A DNA stretch of 18,884 bases from an uncultured Eubacterium sp. (lineage in GTDB: Bacteria; Bacillota; Clostridia; Lachnospirales; Lachnospiraceae), in assembly GCA_910584595.1 (NCBI GenBank), contig CAJUBQ010000090.1, positions 1-18,884 of the forward strand, written 5' to 3'. Under the pieces are notes generated by a model, which saw only the letters and a list, made by a program, of their open reading frames with translations, was not told the DNA's origin and did no database searches. The position numbers were made by a program, and so were the translations under genes. Below are positions 15,874 to 18,884 of this stretch, piece after piece; positions within the stretch are counted from its first letter, which is position 1, and every line of letters starts with the position of its first letter.

Positions 15874-16080
15874 TGAGACAGAGCGATATCAAAAAAGCAG
15901 ACAGGAAAAGCGAATATGAGAAAAACCGAATGCGAGAAAGAGAGAATGTGAGACAGAGCGATATCGAAAAAGCAGACAGGAAAAGCGAATATGAGAAAGA
16001 CCGAATGTGAGAAAGAGAGAATGTGAGACAGAGCGATATCGAAAAAGCAGACAGGAAAAGCGAATATGAGAAAGACCGAT
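15874..16080. repeat. 75-bp tandem repeat, about 2.8 copies
   Basis: Units start at 15874, 15949 and 16024, each opening TGAGACAGAGCGATATC. Copies 1 and 2 differ at three of 75 positions. The third copy stops after 57 bases at 16080 and matches copy 2 over this length except at the last base or so. Pieces of the unit (ACAGGAAAA, GCAGACAGGAAA) also occur just before and after the array. Because 75 is a multiple of three, the array stays open in frame on both strands, but neither frame has a convincing ribosome binding site. The downstream alkD gene begins 25 bases after the array. Confidence 0.85.
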
Positions 16081-16104
16081 ACAGGAAAAAGGAAAAACAC
16101 AGGA

Positions 16105-16869
16105 ATGATAAGCAGACAGGAAATACGAAAACAGCTGGAGCAGGCGGCAGAACCGGATTATCAGGAATTTCAGTCTAAATTACTGCCGGGTGTGAGCGGT
16201 ATTTTAGGGGTACGGGTACCCAAATTGCGGGAAATGGCAAAATGGATTGCAAAAACGGATGCATACACATATTTGCATGAAATGAATCGCTCCATACAAA
16301 ACAGCAAAGAGCGCTGCCTTAACTGTGAGAACCCATCTGACGGAATAGGCGCTGAGCTATGTTATGAAGAAAAGATGCTGTACGGACTGGTGATCGGTTA
16401 TGCGAAAATGGACAATGCGCAGCGCAAAGAATGGCTGGATTTATTTGTCCCCGTGATTGACAGCTGGGGTGTTTGTGACAGCTGCTGTCTGACCTATAAG
16501 TGGATGAAAAAGCAGTCAAAAGATTGGTGGGAATATTTGAACAAATGGATTTTGACTGATTCGGAATATGGAATCCGCTTTGGACTCGTATCGATGCTCG
16601 ATCATTTTGTAGATGAGCAGCATATTCAGCAGATATTTGCAGTCTGTGACAGGATTTATCATCACGGATATTATGTGAAGATGGCACAGGCATGGCTTAT
16701 TTCTATGTGCTTTGTAAAATTTCCAGAGCAGACGTATCAGTTTCTTCAAAAAGACAAGATGGATGATTTTACACATAACAAAGCGGTTCAGAAGATATGT
16801 GAATCTTATCGTGTATCGAAAGAATGGAAGGAGACCGTACGCAGCCTGAAAAGGAGTTGTAAAGAATAG
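16105..16869 (+). CDS. AlkD-family DNA alkylation-repair glycosylase
   Basis: This 254-residue protein, built of HEAT-like helical repeats, removes alkylated bases from DNA in the AlkC/AlkD family. The key residues of Bacillus cereus AlkD (Trp109, Asp113, Arg148, Trp187) appear to be matched by Trp121 and Asp125 in SWGVCDSC, Arg158 in SEYGIRFGLVSML, and Trp197 in MAQAWLIS. The spacings are 4, 33 and 39, against 4, 35 and 39 in AlkD. I chose the ATG at 16105, preceded by AAAAAGGA (16086-16093), over an in-frame ATG at 16066, because the extra 13 residues would come from the tandem repeat and the family normally starts near RQEIRKQLEQ. It is followed after 27 bases by a gene of unknown function on the same strand. 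Confidence 0.88.
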   Translation: MISRQEIRKQLEQAAEPDYQEFQSKLLPGVSGILGVRVPKLREMAKWIAKTDAYTYLHEMNRSIQNSKERCLNCENPSDGIGAELCYEEKMLYGLVIGYAKMDNAQRKEWLDLFVPVIDSWGVCDSCCLTYKWMKKQSKDWWEYLNKWILTDSEYGIRFGLVSMLDHFVDEQHIQQIFAVCDRIYHHGYYVKMAQAWLISMCFVKFPEQTYQFLQKDKMDDFTHNKAVQKICESYRVSKEWKETVRSLKRSCKE

Positions 16870-16896
16870 ATTTTTATTTGGAAAGGCGGTGAAAAA

Positions 16897-17598
16897 ATGA
16901 TTGATAAGATTAATGGAAACGGCGGATATGATTTTAAGGAAGGCAGTCAGAATAAGAAGAAAAATCCGGCAGTAAGAGCTTATGAGAATACGCCTGGTTA
17001 TCAGGAGGCGGGGAAGAAAAGGGCGTCGGCTGTCCATAAAAAGAATACTTCGCAGCCAAAACAGAAAGAAGCCGGAGTTATTTTGGATTTATCCGGCAGT
17101 AAGACAGGACAGAAAACAGAAACAGAGTCTTTCAGCAAAAAAAGAGATGCGGCGTGGACCGATGTGCTGCGTAAGTTGTTTGCTCCTGCAATAAAATGGC
17201 TGAAAAATTTTTGGGATTCTGACCATACGAAGGAGCAGAATGAAAAAGATATTTTATCAGAAACGTCAGATTTGTCAGAAATGAATCTTGAGGATGTCGA
17301 CGACATCGACCGGAATTTGCCGCCATTACAGCCATTATCGGTAGAAGAAGCTGAACAATTGGAGACAATCGATCATCAGGAAGCACAAAGCAGGTTAGAA
17401 GAATCTGTTAAAAATGCAGCATTAAAGTCCAAAAATCTAAAGCAGATTGAGCGGCTGGTAACACAGAACGGAACGAAGCGTCTGGCGCATAATTCGGATT
17501 TGCTGACTTATTATGACCGCCGGGGTAAATTTGTGGAAATTGACGAAACAGAAAAACATCGCGTGCTGTTTGGAGATAAAAATATATTGAAATTATAA
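16897..17598 (+). CDS. Hypothetical protein, disordered N-terminus with a compact C-terminal segment
   Basis: This 233-residue protein has a usable ribosome binding site (AAGGCGG within 16883-16889) and codon use like its neighbours. I do not recognise the family. The first 85 or so residues are rich in Lys, Gly, Gln and Ser and look disordered. A short amphipathic stretch with several tryptophans follows (about 88-106, LRKLFAPAIKWLKNFW). Next is a strongly acidic segment with DLSEMNLEDVDDIDRNLPPL. The C-terminal part (about 165-233) looks folded, with an Arg/Lys-rich helix and a YYDRRGKFVEI beta-like element. There is no signal peptide or true membrane helix, so it is probably cytosolic, perhaps membrane-associated through the amphipathic stretch. 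It may share a transcript with the AlkD gene. Confidence 0.75.
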   Translation: MIDKINGNGGYDFKEGSQNKKKNPAVRAYENTPGYQEAGKKRASAVHKKNTSQPKQKEAGVILDLSGSKTGQKTETESFSKKRDAAWTDVLRKLFAPAIKWLKNFWDSDHTKEQNEKDILSETSDLSEMNLEDVDDIDRNLPPLQPLSVEEAEQLETIDHQEAQSRLEESVKNAALKSKNLKQIERLVTQNGTKRLAHNSDLLTYYDRRGKFVEIDETEKHRVLFGDKNILKL

Positions 17599-17714
17599 AT
17601 AAAATGCAGAATAAATCTGATAATATTATGGATAAAATATATATATAAAATCATCAAAATGCAATTGCTTCAAACAAAAATCATAAATAATTAAAATGAA
17701 ATTATAAAAAATAT

Positions 17715-17744
17715 ATTTGTTTAAAACAAATGTTAAAATAATAT
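17715..17744 (+). promoter_or_regulatory. Palindrome overlapping a possible promoter in an AT-rich gap
   Basis: A perfect 17-bp palindrome, ATTTGTTT-A-AAACAAAT, lies at 17715-17731. It overlaps a possible -35 box TTGTTT (17717-17722), followed by a 16-bp spacer and TAATAT (17739-17744). The overlap would suit a repressor site controlling the repeat-protein gene at 17778. The surrounding gap 17599-17777 is extremely AT-rich, so chance matches are likely. I see nothing else in the gap beyond the ribosome binding site AAAAGGAG (17761-17768) and no clear terminator for the preceding gene. Confidence 0.35.
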
Positions 17745-17777
17745 AAATAATTAATTTTCAAAAAGGAGATATGTTTT

Positions 17778-18767
17778 ATGACACAAGAAGAAAAACAGTC
17801 AGGTACTATCATCAGGCTGCTGCTCATATTGGCGGCAGCTCTTGTGCTGTTTGCATTATCGGTAAAAATACCGAAAATACGACTGATGGAGACCGTATAT
17901 GCAATGGATCAGGAGGGGTATTTTGAAGACGACGTGCTGATTCCCAATATTGCAGATCCCTGGGCTAAGGATATTACTTATTCAATTACGGTGCGGGACG
18001 ATGGGGCCTTACAAATTATGGACAGTAATGGCGGATTTGTGTATGATATGCTCGTTGTCCTTGTAGGGGGCGAATTGTGTTATGCGGATGAAGAAGGAAT
18101 GGTTGCCAGGGAGCAGATGATTACATATGATGGTAAAAAGTATTATGCAAAAAAAGATGGTTCGATTGCGGTCAATGAGTTTTGTACGATGAAAAATGGA
18201 AACAAAGTTTTTGCGGATCGTGACGGTACGCTTGCATCGGATCGAACGCTTAGCAAAAATGGCAGACGTTATTATGCAAAGTCAGATTATACGCTTGCCA
18301 AAGATGGTTTTTGCAAAACAGCAAAAGGCAGTCTCGTATATGCGATGAGCGATGGAGAACTTATTGCAGGAAAAAGCTTCCGTGTGAACGGAACACAGTA
18401 TTATGCAAAATTGTCCGGCGCGATTGCAATGAATAGTTTTTGTATGACAGAAAGAGGCAGTAAAATATATGCCGATCATTTTGGAGCAGTTGTCACAGAC
18501 CGGATGTTTTGGGTCAAAGGCAGGCTGTTTTATGCAAAAAAATCCGGTGCAGTTGTCAGAGATGGATTTTATACGCTGAAATCCGGTAAAAAAATATATG
18601 CGAATCTGAATGGAGAATTAATGAGAGATGAAATATTTGCAGCAGACGGCGAACGGTTTTACGCCGATCAAAACGGCTATATTGTAAGCGGACAATGGGT
18701 AACAGTCGGTAATTACAGATACTATTGCAGTAAGGCGCGTAAGATTACGAAAGTGGAGCATGTATAA
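17778..18767 (+). CDS. Membrane-anchored protein of alternating cell-wall-binding-like repeats
   Basis: This 329-residue protein has one N-terminal hydrophobic helix (about 11-29) acting as an uncleaved anchor or signal peptide, a linker of about 65 residues, then about ten and a half tandem repeats from residue 98 to near the end. Repeats begin with Gly, carry (Y/F)YA or (V/I)(F/Y)A five residues on and a Gly at position 10 in most units, and alternate strictly between 21 and 22 residues over units 1 to 9. Even units follow a YYAK...G.I....F(C/Y) pattern and odd units (V/I)(F/Y)AD..G.L. This resembles choline/glucan-binding (CW_binding_1) repeats but has few tryptophans. The likely role is attachment to a wall polymer or surface glycan outside the cell. 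No catalytic domain is present. The start is set by AAAAGGAG nine bases upstream. Confidence 0.75.
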   Translation: MTQEEKQSGTIIRLLLILAAALVLFALSVKIPKIRLMETVYAMDQEGYFEDDVLIPNIADPWAKDITYSITVRDDGALQIMDSNGGFVYDMLVVLVGGELCYADEEGMVAREQMITYDGKKYYAKKDGSIAVNEFCTMKNGNKVFADRDGTLASDRTLSKNGRRYYAKSDYTLAKDGFCKTAKGSLVYAMSDGELIAGKSFRVNGTQYYAKLSGAIAMNSFCMTERGSKIYADHFGAVVTDRMFWVKGRLFYAKKSGAVVRDGFYTLKSGKKIYANLNGELMRDEIFAADGERFYADQNGYIVSGQWVTVGNYRYYCSKARKITKVEHV

Positions 18768-18802
18768 AGTGTTTTGGCGTTTTGCTTAATCAAAGGGCAA
18801 AC

Positions 18803-18884
18803 AAAAAGTGTTGCGTACTGGCTATGCGAACGCTGTGAGAGAAAATCTGCCCCGTCTGCTGTGTCCGCTCCAGAATGCAAGAAG
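18803..18884 (+). repeat. Structured dispersed repeat, right copy (truncated by window edge)
   Basis: Positions 18803-18833 are identical, in inverted orientation, to 168-198. Beyond that, to the window end, the sequence is recognisably related to the reverse complement of about 110-167 (shared blocks such as TCCAGAA, AAGAA, CCGTCT-like and TGTTCCG-like), but diverged. The conserved end points into the window, and the element continues off the right edge. The 35 bases between the preceding stop codon and this element hold no clear terminator. Confidence 0.6.

Noticed and set aside
15825..16010. 61-codon charged frame on the + strand over the tandem repeat
   Set aside because: The ribosome binding site is weak, the composition simply reflects the repeat, and the frame ends inside the second repeat unit at a TGA. 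It is kept as a finding about the repeat rather than called a gene.
15804..16100. 98-codon hydrophobic frame on the minus strand
   Set aside because: It is the reverse strand of the 75-bp tandem repeat and is open only because the period is a multiple of three. It starts with GTG and has no ribosome binding site upstream.
16066..16104. Longer start for the AlkD gene at 16066
   Set aside because: The added 13 residues derive from the end of the tandem repeat and there is no ribosome binding site before 16066. The ATG at 16105 has AAAAAGGA upstream and matches the family start.
18768..18802. Possible terminator after the last gene (GTTTTGC against GCAAAC)
   Set aside because: The stem is only about six base pairs with a bulge and no U-tract follows, so it is not convincing.
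1..18884. Composite transposon bounded by the terminal inverted repeats
   Set aside because: No transposase or integrase lies inside, the contents include core genes (addAB, maf), and the bodies of the two copies are diverged. Independent dispersed repeats are the simpler explanation.

Overview
The window looks like a chromosomal segment from a low-to-medium GC Firmicute of class Clostridia, most likely a Lachnospiraceae gut bacterium. This rests on the AddAB-type (not RecBCD) recombination nuclease, strong AAGGAGG-type ribosome binding sites, a BspA-type leucine-rich-repeat surface protein with Big2 and Fn3 modules, Gram-positive-style lipoproteins, and a chemoreceptor of the kind found in motile gut clostridia. 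Every gene I can support is on the + strand. I see no tRNA, rRNA, CRISPR array, transposase or phage gene. The genus assignment is inference.

Layout. 1-198 is a GC-rich, hairpin-rich element whose inner end recurs, inverted, at 18803-18884. 199-370 holds a near-consensus promoter with a pair of direct repeats just upstream. 371-2926 encodes a large secreted multidomain surface protein, followed by a rho-independent terminator and a 176-bp palindromic intergenic element (3025-3200). 3331-6379 is a two-gene unit: a sugar-type solute-binding lipoprotein with no ABC permease beside it, then a transmembrane chemoreceptor. 6380-6673 holds a 131-bp imperfect palindrome and a perfect 11-bp-stem hairpin.

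6674-15682 is a compact five-gene run, probably one operon: addB, addA (double-strand-break repair), maf (dTTP/UTP pyrophosphatase), a small acidic protein of unknown function, and a PrsA/parvulin-like lipoprotein whose fold appears to lack both conserved parvulin histidines. It is followed by a second, oppositely oriented copy of the palindromic element (15698-15807) and a 75-bp tandem repeat (15874-16080). An AlkD-family DNA glycosylase (16105-16869) and a gene of unknown function (16897-17598) come next. After a very AT-rich gap, a membrane-anchored protein made of about ten alternating 21/22-residue cell-wall-binding-like repeats ends the coding part (17778-18767).

The genes themselves are mostly known families. 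The less ordinary content is in the non-coding DNA: at least three separate palindromic or structured intergenic elements, two of them present as diverged inverted copies within the window. One of these shows a compensatory base-pair change between its copies, which suggests a conserved folded structure. Functionally the window combines surface and adhesion proteins, ligand sensing for chemotaxis, and DNA maintenance (AddAB, Maf, AlkD).
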